Below are positions 1 through 7,952 of a stretch of DNA of 64,000 nt, in pieces; within the stretch, counting starts at the first letter, position 1; each line of letters begins with the position of its first letter. The stretch is from a virus: the IMG/VR virus record IMGVR_UViG_3300032288_004964, positions 124,001 to 188,000 of that record; one strand, written 5' to 3'. Position numbers and translations under genes: made by a program. The notes below the pieces were generated by a model. That model worked only from the letters and a program-made list of their open reading frames with translations. It ran no database searches and was not told where the DNA came from.

Positions 1-1608
1 GGAGGTACTAGTCTAACAGAAGATCCATATTGGTATTCTGGTCAATCTTTACCTTTAATAATTCATAAAGGTGGTGTTGCTGTAATTGGATATAATTGGT
101 ATTGGTCAGGTGTTGCTGATGCTTATTTTGATAGTGCTGTTGGATCATCAACAATATCATTTTTTGATAGTGCTATTGGATTTAGAACAAGACCTGGATC
201 AGGATCTTTTGTTTATAGTATGTTTGTTTATCCAGGATATGTTGTCTTTTCAGATGCTCTAACTAGTGGTTCAACTAAATCTCCTATGATTAGATCTCAA
301 GGATCTACTTCACATTCTACACAAACAACACCAGATTTTACTTGGTACAACAATGATCAAACTGGTATTTTTAGACCATCAGCTAATGTTATAGCTTTTA
401 CTAATGATGGTTCTGAGTCGGCTAGAATTACAGCAGATGGATCTGTTATTATTGGAACATCTACTGTTACTCCTACTCCTATTCATACACTTACTCTTTC
501 TGAATTACTACTTGGTTATTCTAGTATGTTTCCATCTGTTACTCCAAAATTAAATATTCTTGTTGGTAATTCAATCTCAAATTATGAAGAGCTTATGGTT
601 TTAAGAGGACTTAAAGGTTCTGTTAGTAATACATTAACAAGATTAGGTATTATTATGAAACTTTCTGATGAGTATGATGCTAATGAGTCTAGTAAAATGG
701 GTGGTATGATTTTAGAATCAACACAAGGATACTCTAATTCACCATCATTGTATTTGACTACTGCTAATTCAAAAAGATTGGGTATAGATTATTATGGTAA
801 TGTCCTTATTGGAACAACAACTCCATTTTCATTAGGTACTGGTCAGGATTCTTTATTTACTCTTAATGGTACAGCCAGTGTTACTGCTGTATATCATGGC
901 ACTGGAACTAATAATTGGCCATCTATATCTTTTAAAAATGACCAAAGCACTGGTATTTATTGGGCATCTCCTTATACAATTGGTTTCTCTACTGCTGGCT
1001 CTCAAAGAATGACAATCAGTAATAATGTTGGTATTGGTTTATCAAGTCCTACTTATAAACTTACCGTAAATGGTGTAATACAAGGCAAATCTATTACTTC
1101 AAAAGTAGTTAGTGGGACTACATTAAATGTAGGTGGTAGTTTTTATAATGGTGATGTGCATTTATTATTTGGTCAAGTAAATGGGTCTAATAATTCATTT
1201 ATACAATCTACTTCAGGTGATGTGACTTATAGTGGATCTAATATTGGTACAGCTTCTTACACATTGATGTTAAATCCAGGTGGTGGTGTAGTTCAATACT
1301 TGACTGGTAATCTTGTAGCTATATCAGATTCTCGTGAAAAGAGAGATATAAATTATACATTTAATTATGGCTTAGATGAAGTTAATTTATTAAAACCAGC
1401 CACATTCAAATATCTTAACTCTGATGAATCAGTTATGGGATTTGTTGCTCAAGATATTATGGATATAATTCCTGATTTAATTTCTAAATATAAGATATCA
1501 GAAGATGAGGATAGATTATCATTAAAGGAAACTTCAATTATGCCAATTTTAGTAAAGGCTATACAAGAGTTATCAGATAGAGTTAAATACTTAGAATCTA
1601 ATAATTAA
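1..1608 (+). CDS. Tail fibre protein with C-terminal S74 chaperone domain (5' partial)
   Basis: The frame is open from base 1, so the gene starts upstream; the internal ATG at 220 is not a credible start. The body has at least two fibre repeats of the form 'PDFTWYNNDQTGIF...ITADGSVIIGT' and 'PSISFKNDQSTGIY...NNVGIG', typical of beta-rich trimeric fibres. The last ~100 residues form an intramolecular chaperone (peptidase S74): 'SDSREKRDI', then 'LLKPATFKYL', 'VMGFVAQDI' and a terminal coiled coil. In this family the domain drives trimerisation and then cleaves itself off at the Ser before the Asp. It probably contacts the host surface. It converges with the next gene, their stops abutting. Confidence 0.88.
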   Translation, partial: GGTSLTEDPYWYSGQSLPLIIHKGGVAVIGYNWYWSGVADAYFDSAVGSSTISFFDSAIGFRTRPGSGSFVYSMFVYPGYVVFSDALTSGSTKSPMIRSQGSTSHSTQTTPDFTWYNNDQTGIFRPSANVIAFTNDGSESARITADGSVIIGTSTVTPTPIHTLTLSELLLGYSSMFPSVTPKLNILVGNSISNYEELMVLRGLKGSVSNTLTRLGIIMKLSDEYDANESSKMGGMILESTQGYSNSPSLYLTTANSKRLGIDYYGNVLIGTTTPFSLGTGQDSLFTLNGTASVTAVYHGTGTNNWPSISFKNDQSTGIYWASPYTIGFSTAGSQRMTISNNVGIGLSSPTYKLTVNGVIQGKSITSKVVSGTTLNVGGSFYNGDVHLLFGQVNGSNNSFIQSTSGDVTYSGSNIGTASYTLMLNPGGGVVQYLTGNLVAISDSREKRDINYTFNYGLDEVNLLKPATFKYLNSDESVMGFVAQDIMDIIPDLISKYKISEDEDRLSLKETSIMPILVKAIQELSDRVKYLESNN

Positions 1609-2283
1609 TTATATCTTCTCAAACCACCAATTAAAGTAGATATAATTATCTCCAACTAAGTTGTAATAGTCAGGTCCATATTTTACTATGATTTTATCAT
1701 TATGAGATCTGATTAACTCAATCTCAATTCCTTTTTCCATTTTTAGTTGTTTACCAGTTTCTGTTGAATAACAAACTACTTCATCATTTAAAAGTTTATA
1801 CATTCCTGGCTCGGGTTTTAACCAAGCTTTAATAGTTTTAATTATTAAGCCTTTTGTTTTAATAATCCATTCTTTAGATTGATATAAGTCAAAATCTTTG
1901 AAAACTTCAGATTTGAACTCTGGATTATTCATAATATTTTTAATAACTCCCCAGTATTCTTCTTCTCCTATTATAAAACTAACATAAACATCATAATTAA
2001 TATTATTAGATTTAGAAATTCTAATAACTTTCATGCTTTTTATATCTTGATCCTCAAGAGCTAATTTACTTCTTAGATTTCTATAAACATTTGTACCAGC
2101 AAGTTGATGTAAAATGTCATTAACTCTAGACATCGCTGCTCTAATACCATCTTGAAACTTGTCAAAGGCATTAAGTGATGACTTTGGATCATCAACATGT
2201 GTAGAAGCTTGAGCAGAATCTGGATTCATTCTTTGAAGGTTAAATTCCGTAAATTCTAAAATTAATTTATTCTTGCGTTTCAT
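1609..2283 (-). CDS. Hypothetical phage protein, possible virion cargo
   Basis: A 224-residue protein of no family I recognise. The N-terminus (MKRKNKLILEFTEFN) is Lys-rich then aromatic and loosely resembles the capsid-targeting motif seen in neighbouring genes, but it lacks the clean F-x-E ending. Residues 20-70 look helical, and the C-terminal half is mixed alpha/beta ending in an aromatic stretch (YIYFNWWFEKI). A TTTTAATATATA box lies 9 bases upstream of the ATG. It is divergent from the gene at 2319, and the shared intergenic region carries AT boxes for both directions. Confidence 0.6.
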   Translation of the reverse strand: MKRKNKLILEFTEFNLQRMNPDSAQASTHVDDPKSSLNAFDKFQDGIRAAMSRVNDILHQLAGTNVYRNLRSKLALEDQDIKSMKVIRISKSNNINYDVYVSFIIGEEEYWGVIKNIMNNPEFKSEVFKDFDLYQSKEWIIKTKGLIIKTIKAWLKPEPGMYKLLNDEVVCYSTETGKQLKMEKGIEIELIRSHNDKIIVKYGPDYYNLVGDNYIYFNWWFEKI

Positions 2284-2318
2284 AATTAAATATATATATT
2301 AAAATCTATAACTATAAA

Positions 2319-2636
2319 ATGAAAATTAGAAAATTTAATGAAGATGAAGAAGTAAATATTTCATCTGAAAGAGTTGATGAAATACTAAAAGAATTAAAAC
2401 AATTCTCATCACAATTAGGTGAAAATTCAAAAATGATGGAATCTCTTATTAATGAGCTTTCTAATTATAAATCAGATACTACTAAAGGTAATGATCAAAT
2501 AGATGATTCTATTGCATCATCACAATTTGTTAAATCAAATATTGATGATGCTATTGATAAAGTAGATAATGTGATAAATAACCTTATGGATTATAATGAT
2601 AAAGGTAGAAAATATTTATACACAGAAAATAAGTAA
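2319..2636 (+). CDS. Small coiled-coil protein with capsid-targeting-like N-terminus
   Basis: A 105-residue acidic protein beginning MKIRKFNEDEEV, which matches the recurring K-x-x-K-F-x-E motif of this genome. The rest is predicted helical with heptad-like spacing (VDEILKELKQF, MMESLINELSNY, IDDAIDKVDNVINNL), so an oligomeric coiled coil is likely. No enzymatic motif is visible. By analogy with T4 internal proteins the N-terminus could direct it into the prohead and be cleaved after FNE. The next gene starts five bases after its stop. Confidence 0.65.
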   Translation: MKIRKFNEDEEVNISSERVDEILKELKQFSSQLGENSKMMESLINELSNYKSDTTKGNDQIDDSIASSQFVKSNIDDAIDKVDNVINNLMDYNDKGRKYLYTENK

Positions 2637-2641
2637 TTAAT

Positions 2642-3451
2642 ATGAGATTAAAAGAATCATTAAAAGATTTAATAGTAAATTCCGTTTTATATACAATTAC
2701 TTTAATTAGAAGCCTTTTTGGTAAAATGGAAAAGAGTAACTCTAATATTACTTCTAAAATGGAGTTAATATTTGAGGATAATTTTCAATCATTTAATAAA
2801 GATGTTTGGAGAATTGGTCAACCTTGGGGTAAATTTCATCCAGGTTCTCCTTATCAATATTATGGAGATGAATCTGTTTTTATACAAAATGACTGTTTGG
2901 TATTAAATCAGATATATTCACCTAAACAATTAACTACTTGGGAAGATCCTAAAGTATATGATATACCTTACTCTGTTGGATTGATAACATCATATGAAAG
3001 TTATGGATATGGATTTTATGAATTTGAAGTAGAACTACCTTATGGTTCTGGATTATGGCCAGCAGTTTGGTTAAGTTGTGTTGATTCATGGCCTCCTGAA
3101 ATAGATATTATAGAAGCTTACTCTGATAATAAAGCTAATTATAAGAATAACTTACAATCAAATTTTCATTTCAATATGGAAGACAAAAAGGAGTCTTCTG
3201 GTGCTAGAAATCATCCAGTTAATGTTCCATATGATAAATTGAAATTGGGTTGCTGGTGGACTAAGGATTTCATTAAAATCTACTATAATGGACATCTAGT
3301 TAGACAAATTACATCTGATTATATTTTAAAATGGTTTAGAGATAAGAAAATGTTAATTATATTAAACAATGCTATTAGACCAGAATATACTAAGGATATA
3401 GAATCTCAAATTTCAGAATTTAGGATTTATAGTGTAAAAGTATGGAAGTAA
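2642..3451 (+). CDS. Glycoside hydrolase family 16-like protein
   Basis: Residues 40-269 fit the GH16 beta-jelly-roll (laminarinases, agarases, carrageenases). The catalytic signature E-x-D-x-x-E is intact in 'PPEIDIIEAY' (E153 nucleophile, D155, E158 acid/base), preceded by 'YGFYEFEVELPYGSGLWPAV', a typical GH16 strand pair. The first ~39 residues add a hydrophobic stretch (LIVNSVLYTITLIRSLFG), either a membrane or virion anchor or a weak targeting sequence; Met40 would be an alternative start at the domain border. Such an enzyme could digest a capsule or algal-type polysaccharide during adsorption or lysis. The substrate cannot be told from the sequence. Confidence 0.82.
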   Translation: MRLKESLKDLIVNSVLYTITLIRSLFGKMEKSNSNITSKMELIFEDNFQSFNKDVWRIGQPWGKFHPGSPYQYYGDESVFIQNDCLVLNQIYSPKQLTTWEDPKVYDIPYSVGLITSYESYGYGFYEFEVELPYGSGLWPAVWLSCVDSWPPEIDIIEAYSDNKANYKNNLQSNFHFNMEDKKESSGARNHPVNVPYDKLKLGCWWTKDFIKIYYNGHLVRQITSDYILKWFRDKKMLIILNNAIRPEYTKDIESQISEFRIYSVKVWK

Positions 3452-3714
3452 TCATTGGAAGAAAATCAGATAGTTTGATTGAACAAGGTTATGTTTATGC
3501 TCCTTATATTCCAATTCAAACATCATCTGTTGTAAATGGATATGATTCTAAAAATACAAATAGAAAAAGAAAGATTAATAAGATATTTGGCTTAGGTTTA
3601 AATATTAAAGATGAATTCTTACCAAGTAAATCAATTACAAGTAGATACTCAACAAAGAATATAAATAGTAAATATTACGGAACTATAGAAATTAAAAACA
3701 CCACTCAAATTTGA
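3442..3714 (+). CDS. Stand-alone fragment resembling the C-terminus of T4-type major capsid protein
   Basis: A 90-residue protein starting within the end of the GH16 gene (10-base overlap). It contains 'GYVYAPYIPIQ', followed ~40 residues later by 'FLPSKSITSRY' and 'KYYGTIEI'. That order (YAPYIPL, then F-x-P...TRYG, then a final strand) is what I recall from the C-terminal part of T4-like gp23 capsid proteins. It is far too short to be a capsid protein, so it may be a decoration protein, a partial duplication or a convergent motif. The stop codon lies inside a terminator hairpin. Confidence 0.5.
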   Translation: MEVIIGRKSDSLIEQGYVYAPYIPIQTSSVVNGYDSKNTNRKRKINKIFGLGLNIKDEFLPSKSITSRYSTKNINSKYYGTIEIKNTTQI

Positions 3715-3725
3715 ATGGTGTTTTT
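3694..3725. terminator. Bidirectional intrinsic terminator
   Basis: The arms AAAAACACCA and TGGTGTTTTT flank a short AT-rich palindrome, with T-runs on both strands. It sits between the convergent genes ending at 3714 (+) and 3745 (-), and overlaps the plus-strand stop codon. Confidence 0.85.
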
Positions 3726-3744
3726 AATTTATTTCATATTTTAA

Positions 3745-4083
3745 TTATCTAATATATCCTGTTTTTTCTTCACCAGTTTTAAAGTTATAACAAGTTATTG
3801 AATCATGACCTGGTACAACAATAACATCACCAAATACAAATGGATTCATTATATCATATTCAAAAATAGCAACTTCAATTTTACCGTCTTTTACAATAAG
3901 TACAAACTCTCTACCTTCTTCATCAAATCCTTCTTTTAATTCAGAACCATCTGGTAATTTACTCAAATTTCTTCCAATTTCTATTTCACCTTCTATTTCA
4001 TCTGCTGTTAATGATCCTACTAATTTGAATCCTAAATCATCACCAGATTCCATGTCTTCGTTAAATTTTCTTAAGTGTTTCAT
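3745..4083 (-). CDS. Small acidic protein with capsid-targeting-like N-terminus
   Basis: 112 residues beginning MKHLRKFNEDMES, almost identical at the N-terminus to the next upstream gene (MKHLKKFNEDINF), although the bodies are unrelated. The body is rich in short beta strands and acidic residues (ELKEGFDEEGREFVLIVKDGKIEVAIFEYD). No family recognised. It lies in a minus-strand series with 4114, 4410 and 4988. The shared leader on unrelated bodies is the main clue: it looks like a removable targeting tag (cleavage after FNE) and suggests a virion-internal protein. Confidence 0.65.
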   Translation of the reverse strand: MKHLRKFNEDMESGDDLGFKLVGSLTADEIEGEIEIGRNLSKLPDGSELKEGFDEEGREFVLIVKDGKIEVAIFEYDIMNPFVFGDVIVVPGHDSITCYNFKTGEEKTGYIR

Positions 4084-4113
4084 ATTATTTTATTTTTTTT
4101 AAGTATTGAATCT

Positions 4114-4392
4114 TTATTTCAAATCACTAAGACTCATAATCATTTTTTTAGCTTTTTCGGAAAGACCATTTAAATATTGGTCAACATCTTGAATACTATT
4201 CACATCAGGATATCCATTTAAATCCATTTGCAAATTATCAAATGTAAACTCACCACTTAAACCTCCTTTTTTTAATCCATGTGCAAGTCCTCTATAATAA
4301 GCTTGTTCTATTAAATCGGAAATGTTTTTAATAGTTCTTTCTTCAGCTCTTACGAAGTTAATATCTTCATTGAATTTCTTTAAGTGTTTCAT
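4114..4392 (-). CDS. Small protein with capsid-targeting-like N-terminus
   Basis: 92 residues beginning MKHLKKFNEDINF. After the leader it is mostly helical (IKNISDLIEQAYYRGLAHGL; VDQYLNGLSEKAKKMIMSL), with no catalytic motif. It sits between the ferritin-like gene at 4410 and the tagged gene at 3745 on the same strand. The leader matches the T4-like capsid-targeting pattern; packaging in the head is inferred, not shown. Confidence 0.62.
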   Translation of the reverse strand: MKHLKKFNEDINFVRAEERTIKNISDLIEQAYYRGLAHGLKKGGLSGEFTFDNLQMDLNGYPDVNSIQDVDQYLNGLSEKAKKMIMSLSDLK

Positions 4393-4409
4393 AATTTATA
4401 TTTTTTTTA

Positions 4410-4976
4410 CTAGAAATAAGTTTGTTCAAAGTAAAGAACTTCAAATTTATTCTCATGATTTACTAACATTATCGCATTTAATAAGTCAGAATATTCAGCA
4501 ACTGCATCATTTTGAATATTAACATATCCTTGAATAAAATTAAATGTAGCTGGATGAACATTAAGCGATGATTTTTGACCTTCTGAATATTTTCCAAAAA
4601 GACCATATTCCATTTCATAAGCTAAACCAACAATCTCAACTAAATTATTAAATGTTTTTGTAGTTGGAGCTTGTGGTATAACTGGAAGTAAGTTCCATTG
4701 TGTTAAATAATCTTGAAGACCTTTAGCATGTTCTAATTCTGAACTAGCTTCGGCTTCAAAGAAAGAAGCAGCTTTTTTATAGTTCATATTTTTACACCAG
4801 TTAGCAGCGTTTCTATAGAAATAGTGAGCAGTATATTCATCTCCAATTCTATCATTTAGCATTTTTTCAATTGCCTCTGGAAGTACATTAGGTTTAACTA
4901 CACCACCTTCCATTTTTGTTTCTTCTTCTTGTTGAACTTGTGCCTGAGCTTGTGTTCCGAATTTTTTAATTTCCAT
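4410..4976 (-). CDS. Ferritin-like diiron protein
   Basis: 188 residues. From about residue 33 it follows the ferritin four-helix pattern: 'DEYTAHYFYRNAANWC' (E47 as first iron ligand), 'FFEAEASSELEHAKGLQDYL' with E80-x-x-H83, and later helices with 'LAYEMEYGLFGKY' and 'QNDAVAEYSDLLNAI'. Ferritins oxidise and store iron. The ~30-residue N-terminal extension (MEIKKFGTQ then Gln/Glu-rich) is not part of the ferritin fold and starts like the tagged neighbours, though without a clean F-x-E site. It lies next to a Dps-like gene, so the pair could protect DNA from iron and peroxide. Confidence 0.82.
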   Translation of the reverse strand: MEIKKFGTQAQAQVQQEEETKMEGGVVKPNVLPEAIEKMLNDRIGDEYTAHYFYRNAANWCKNMNYKKAASFFEAEASSELEHAKGLQDYLTQWNLLPVIPQAPTTKTFNNLVEIVGLAYEMEYGLFGKYSEGQKSSLNVHPATFNFIQGYVNIQNDAVAEYSDLLNAIMLVNHENKFEVLYFEQTYF

Positions 4977-4987
4977 GTGTTTGTATT

Positions 4988-5518
4988 TTATTTATTGTAA
5001 GTCAATTTATAAATTGTTCTATAAAGTAAAGCAACAACTTCATCAATTAAATTATGTAGATGTGTGTCTTCTTGTTTAATACAAGTTCTTTCTGTTTTAA
5101 CAAACTCAACAACTTGTTTATAATATTCTAATTTATCAGTTGATTTAGTTTCCTTAGTATCAATTACATCATATTCTTCAATAAGACCGTACTGACCTTG
5201 ATAAGTTTCAACTATTTCATCAATGTGTTCAATTACACCAGTGTAATAAGCTTCTAATGCTAAGTGAGCGGCGTGTGAACCCATATCGCCTTTAACAGTC
5301 CAGTGATAAACTTGAGCCATCTCTCTACTTTCTAATAATTTGGAGATAAACTTAGAAACTGATCCAGCTTCTTTACTTTCTTCTTTTTTATCTTCTGCTT
5401 TCTCTTCCGCTTTTTCTTCAGAACCTTCTGGTAGATTTGCTTTTGGCATACCCGCCATCATATCTTGATCCTCATTTAACTTTTTTAGTGGTGTTTTAAA
5501 ATCTGAAAACTTTTTCAT
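4988..5518 (-). CDS. Dps-like ferritin-family protein with capsid-targeting-like N-terminus
   Basis: 176 residues. The leader MKKFSDFKTPLKKLNED is followed by a Glu/Lys-rich linker (residues 30-50), then a Dps-like helix pair: 'YHWTVKGDMGSHAAHLALEA' (H72, H82, H85) and 'IEHIDEIVETYQGQYG' (D100, E104), matching the Dps ferroxidase order HW...G...H...D..E. Dps proteins bind or shield DNA and detoxify iron and peroxide. The linker plus leader suggests a tethered tag removed in the prohead. It is transcribed with the ferritin-like gene 11 bases downstream. Confidence 0.8.
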   Translation of the reverse strand: MKKFSDFKTPLKKLNEDQDMMAGMPKANLPEGSEEKAEEKAEDKKEESKEAGSVSKFISKLLESREMAQVYHWTVKGDMGSHAAHLALEAYYTGVIEHIDEIVETYQGQYGLIEEYDVIDTKETKSTDKLEYYKQVVEFVKTERTCIKQEDTHLHNLIDEVVALLYRTIYKLTYNK

Positions 5519-5561
5519 ATTGTTTATTATTTTTAATAGAGTATATATTATTTATTTAAAA

Positions 5562-5602
5562 TAAAAAATCCTCATAAGTATATATTAAAAACTTATGAGG
5601 AT
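5562..5602 (-). terminator. Intrinsic terminator
   Basis: A perfect 12-bp stem (ATCCTCATAAGT / ACTTATGAGGAT) with an 11-base loop, followed on the minus strand by a T-run. It lies downstream of the MazG-like gene and ahead of the Dps-like gene. Confidence 0.85.
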
Positions 5603-5623
5603 ATATTTAATTAATGTAAAATA

Positions 5624-6106
5624 TTACATTTTTATTCCATTTAACCACTTATTAACTTGTTTTTCCGCCATATCACATATTTGTTCTTTGGTGAATCCCA
5701 TATGAGCCATTATATCGAATATCATTATTAAACAATCTGTGGATTCTAATAGAATATTATAGTTAATTCTACCTTCATCTTCTGTTGTTCTTTTATATCC
5801 TTTTAATTTAAGAATTTCTGCTGACAGTTCGCCATATTCTTCGCCTAATTTAAGACCTCTTTCAATTAAGCCATGTTTTTCATATTTAGAAGCGTTTATA
5901 ACTAAGTCATAAACATAATCAATTAATGTTTCAGAGATTATTTCTTCTTCTACTGGTTTTGACTTTCTTTCAAACTCTTCTATTAAGATTGTTAAAATTG
6001 AAACTTTATTAGACTCTTCTTTAGATAATTCTACTCCGTGAATAGACTCTAAATACTTTTGAGCCTGTTGATAATCATACTGATTTGTTATTGGTTTTAG
6101 TTCCAT
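5624..6106 (-). CDS. MazG-type nucleotide pyrophosphohydrolase with HigA-antitoxin-like N-terminus
   Basis: 160 residues in two parts. Residues ~85-160 show the all-alpha NTP pyrophosphohydrolase pattern: 'KLGEEYGELSAEILKLKG' (EExxE), 'LLESTDCLIMIFDIMAHMG' (ExxD) and a final helix ending KQVNKWL. Such enzymes hydrolyse NTPs, (p)ppGpp-related or non-canonical nucleotides. Residues 1-55 (MELKPITNQYDYQQAQKYLE ... ILTILIEEFERKSKPV) match the helical N-terminal segment of HigA-family antitoxins, but the helix-turn-helix that normally follows is absent and MazG replaces it. A strong terminator follows. Confidence 0.78.
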   Translation of the reverse strand: MELKPITNQYDYQQAQKYLESIHGVELSKEESNKVSILTILIEEFERKSKPVEEEIISETLIDYVYDLVINASKYEKHGLIERGLKLGEEYGELSAEILKLKGYKRTTEDEGRINYNILLESTDCLIMIFDIMAHMGFTKEQICDMAEKQVNKWLNGIKM

Positions 6107-6129
6107 AATTTGAAAATGTGAAAATTAAA

Positions 6130-6140
6130 TTTAATATATA
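6130..6140 (+). promoter_or_regulatory. Phage-type TTTAATATATA promoter box
   Basis: TTTAATATATA lies 25 bases before the ATG at 6166 and matches the box found ahead of many genes here. It would drive the 6166-6429-7953 series. Confidence 0.5.
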
Positions 6141-6165
6141 CTATGTAAAAAATATAAGATTATAT

Positions 6166-6432
6166 ATGAAATATGTAAAAAAGTTTGAGTCATTTGTTTC
6201 TGAGAAGTTAGTTGCTACTCAACCAGCTCCTTCTAAACCAGAAGTTGCTCCTGATACAATTGAGAAGCCTGCAATGCCAGCTACTCCAACACCTATTAAA
6301 AGAGATAGAACATCTCCAGTTCCTGCTCCAGCAAAAATGGTAAAAGCAACTGCAATGGATGTTGCTGAAAGATTTATAGAACTTGTTAACAAATCAGGAG
6401 ATGATATTAAAAAATATACAGAGATAAAATGA
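6166..6432 (+). CDS. Small Pro/Ala-rich protein with capsid-targeting-like N-terminus
   Basis: 88 residues from the ATG at 6166 (a GTG 48 bases upstream is in frame but precedes the promoter box). It starts MKYVKKFESFVSEKL, a close match to the T4 capsid-targeting pattern ending in F-x-S-E. A Pro/Ala/Thr-rich linker follows (residues 20-60), then a short helix (AMDVAERFIELVNKSGDDIKKY). No family recognised. Its stop overlaps the start of the next gene (ATGA), so the two are translationally coupled. Confidence 0.65.
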   Translation: MKYVKKFESFVSEKLVATQPAPSKPEVAPDTIEKPAMPATPTPIKRDRTSPVPAPAKMVKATAMDVAERFIELVNKSGDDIKKYTEIK

Positions 6433-7946
6433 AAAGCTTTGAACAATTTTTAAAAGAGGAAATTTCTATTAAAGGAAATAAAGGTATACCTTCTGATAAA
6501 ATTTCAGATATTGAAAGACAAGGTGCTGAAAAAATCAGAGGAGTTAACCCACAACAATTAATGGGTCAGATCATGGGATTTCTTAGACAATCTCAATCAT
6601 TTACAAGAGGTAAAGAAAAAGAATTAGAAAAACTTGCAAAAGAAGTTATTGAAGATGCTTTTGGATTAGTTCTTGCTAATGTGGATTTAGACATAAATAT
6701 GTTAAAAGATGGCAACAAAATTGCTGAATTCGCTAAGAAAGAAGATGAAGAGAAAAAAGAGGAAGAAGCTCAAGAAGAAGAGGAAGAAGAGGAAGAATCT
6801 CAAGAAGAACCTGAAAATGAAATTGACTTAGAAGCTCAACCATCAAGAGAAGAAATAAAATTAGCAGTAGATAAAAGAAAGATAATGAATAACATTATCC
6901 AAGGTGAAGCTAAAAACACAAAACATATTTTACACTCTGATAAATGTAAAGAAGGATTAGAAAGAATATATGGTGCTAAATGGAGAGAAATCTTTGATAT
7001 TTGGGACAATATGTCTAAAATAGCTGATAAGTTAGATTGGATTATTCCTATTCAACATAAAGCTAATATGATGGAAAATGCTCCAGGTGGTATGGCTGGT
7101 TGTGTTAGTTGTAGATTTCCTAAAAAGAAAAAGAAAACAAAAGACGAAGAAAAAACAGCTGAAGATATTATTAAATCATTAGAAGATGGTGAAGATATGA
7201 TGGATAAGCAAGAAGATATCAAAAAACTTTTAGGAGTAACTAAACCTACAATTAAAGCTAGAGGTATTGATTTCCCTATGTTATTACATGAAACTGTTAA
7301 AGGTATATATGAAATGATTGCTGATGTTGCAATGCCTAAGGGTAAGAAATTAGCAACAGAAGTTCACAGACAAACTTCTTCATTTGCTGATGAAGCTGAG
7401 GATTTCAGATATGGTCCTTACTTAGCACAAGATTTAACAGATTTTATTGCAAAGAACTCTAAAGTAGACAAATATCCAAATATTAAAGAATATGTATTCG
7501 GTAAATTAATTGATTCTAGTAGATGGTCTGATGAAGAATGTTTATTAAATCTTAAAAATGTATTTTTAGAAAGTCCTGAGGGTAGACAACTAATTGATAG
7601 CTTAATTGATGAGACTATTGAAGAATTAGATGAGTATAATAAACAAATGGCTGAATGGGAAGCTAAAAATAAAGATTATGAAGATTCTAAAAAGAATGAG
7701 CCAAGTATTGAAGAAGTTCCAGAGTGGTGGAAAGAAGAAGGTGATAAATCTGAAGAATCTGAAGAAGTAGATTATTCTAAAATGTCTCAAAGAGAAATTC
7801 AATCAATGATTGATGATGCTTTAGATTCCGGAGATTTTGAAGTAGTTAAAAAACTAAGTCAATATCTTAAAGAAGGAAAAGAAATCTATTTGAAAGAAAT
7901 AGAAAGAATTAATGAAAGTCATAAATTTCATACAAGAATAAAATAA
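6429..7946 (+). CDS. Large acidic internal-type protein with capsid-targeting-like N-terminus
   Basis: 505 residues starting MKSFEQFLKEEI, the closest match in the window to the T4 leader MKTYQEFIAEA. A Glu-rich run (about residues 105-130) and a Lys-rich patch after 'CVSCRFPKKKKK' separate helical regions. The C-terminal third is acidic and helical. No catalytic motif recognised. Size, charge and leader fit an abundant internal head or core protein; a scaffold-like role is also possible. It is coupled to the gene before it and followed six bases later by another tagged gene. Confidence 0.68.
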   Translation: MKSFEQFLKEEISIKGNKGIPSDKISDIERQGAEKIRGVNPQQLMGQIMGFLRQSQSFTRGKEKELEKLAKEVIEDAFGLVLANVDLDINMLKDGNKIAEFAKKEDEEKKEEEAQEEEEEEEESQEEPENEIDLEAQPSREEIKLAVDKRKIMNNIIQGEAKNTKHILHSDKCKEGLERIYGAKWREIFDIWDNMSKIADKLDWIIPIQHKANMMENAPGGMAGCVSCRFPKKKKKTKDEEKTAEDIIKSLEDGEDMMDKQEDIKKLLGVTKPTIKARGIDFPMLLHETVKGIYEMIADVAMPKGKKLATEVHRQTSSFADEAEDFRYGPYLAQDLTDFIAKNSKVDKYPNIKEYVFGKLIDSSRWSDEECLLNLKNVFLESPEGRQLIDSLIDETIEELDEYNKQMAEWEAKNKDYEDSKKNEPSIEEVPEWWKEEGDKSEESEEVDYSKMSQREIQSMIDDALDSGDFEVVKKLSQYLKEGKEIYLKEIERINESHKFHTRIK

Positions 7947-7952
7947 AAATAT

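Noticed and set aside
220-222. ATG as start of the first fibre gene
   Set aside because: The frame is open from base 1 with fibre-like sequence, so the true start lies upstream of the window.
6219-6446. Minus-strand open frame opposite the Pro/Ala-rich gene
   Set aside because: Hydrophobic shadow of a Pro/Ala linker. The plus-strand gene has a leader motif, a promoter box and coupling to the next gene.
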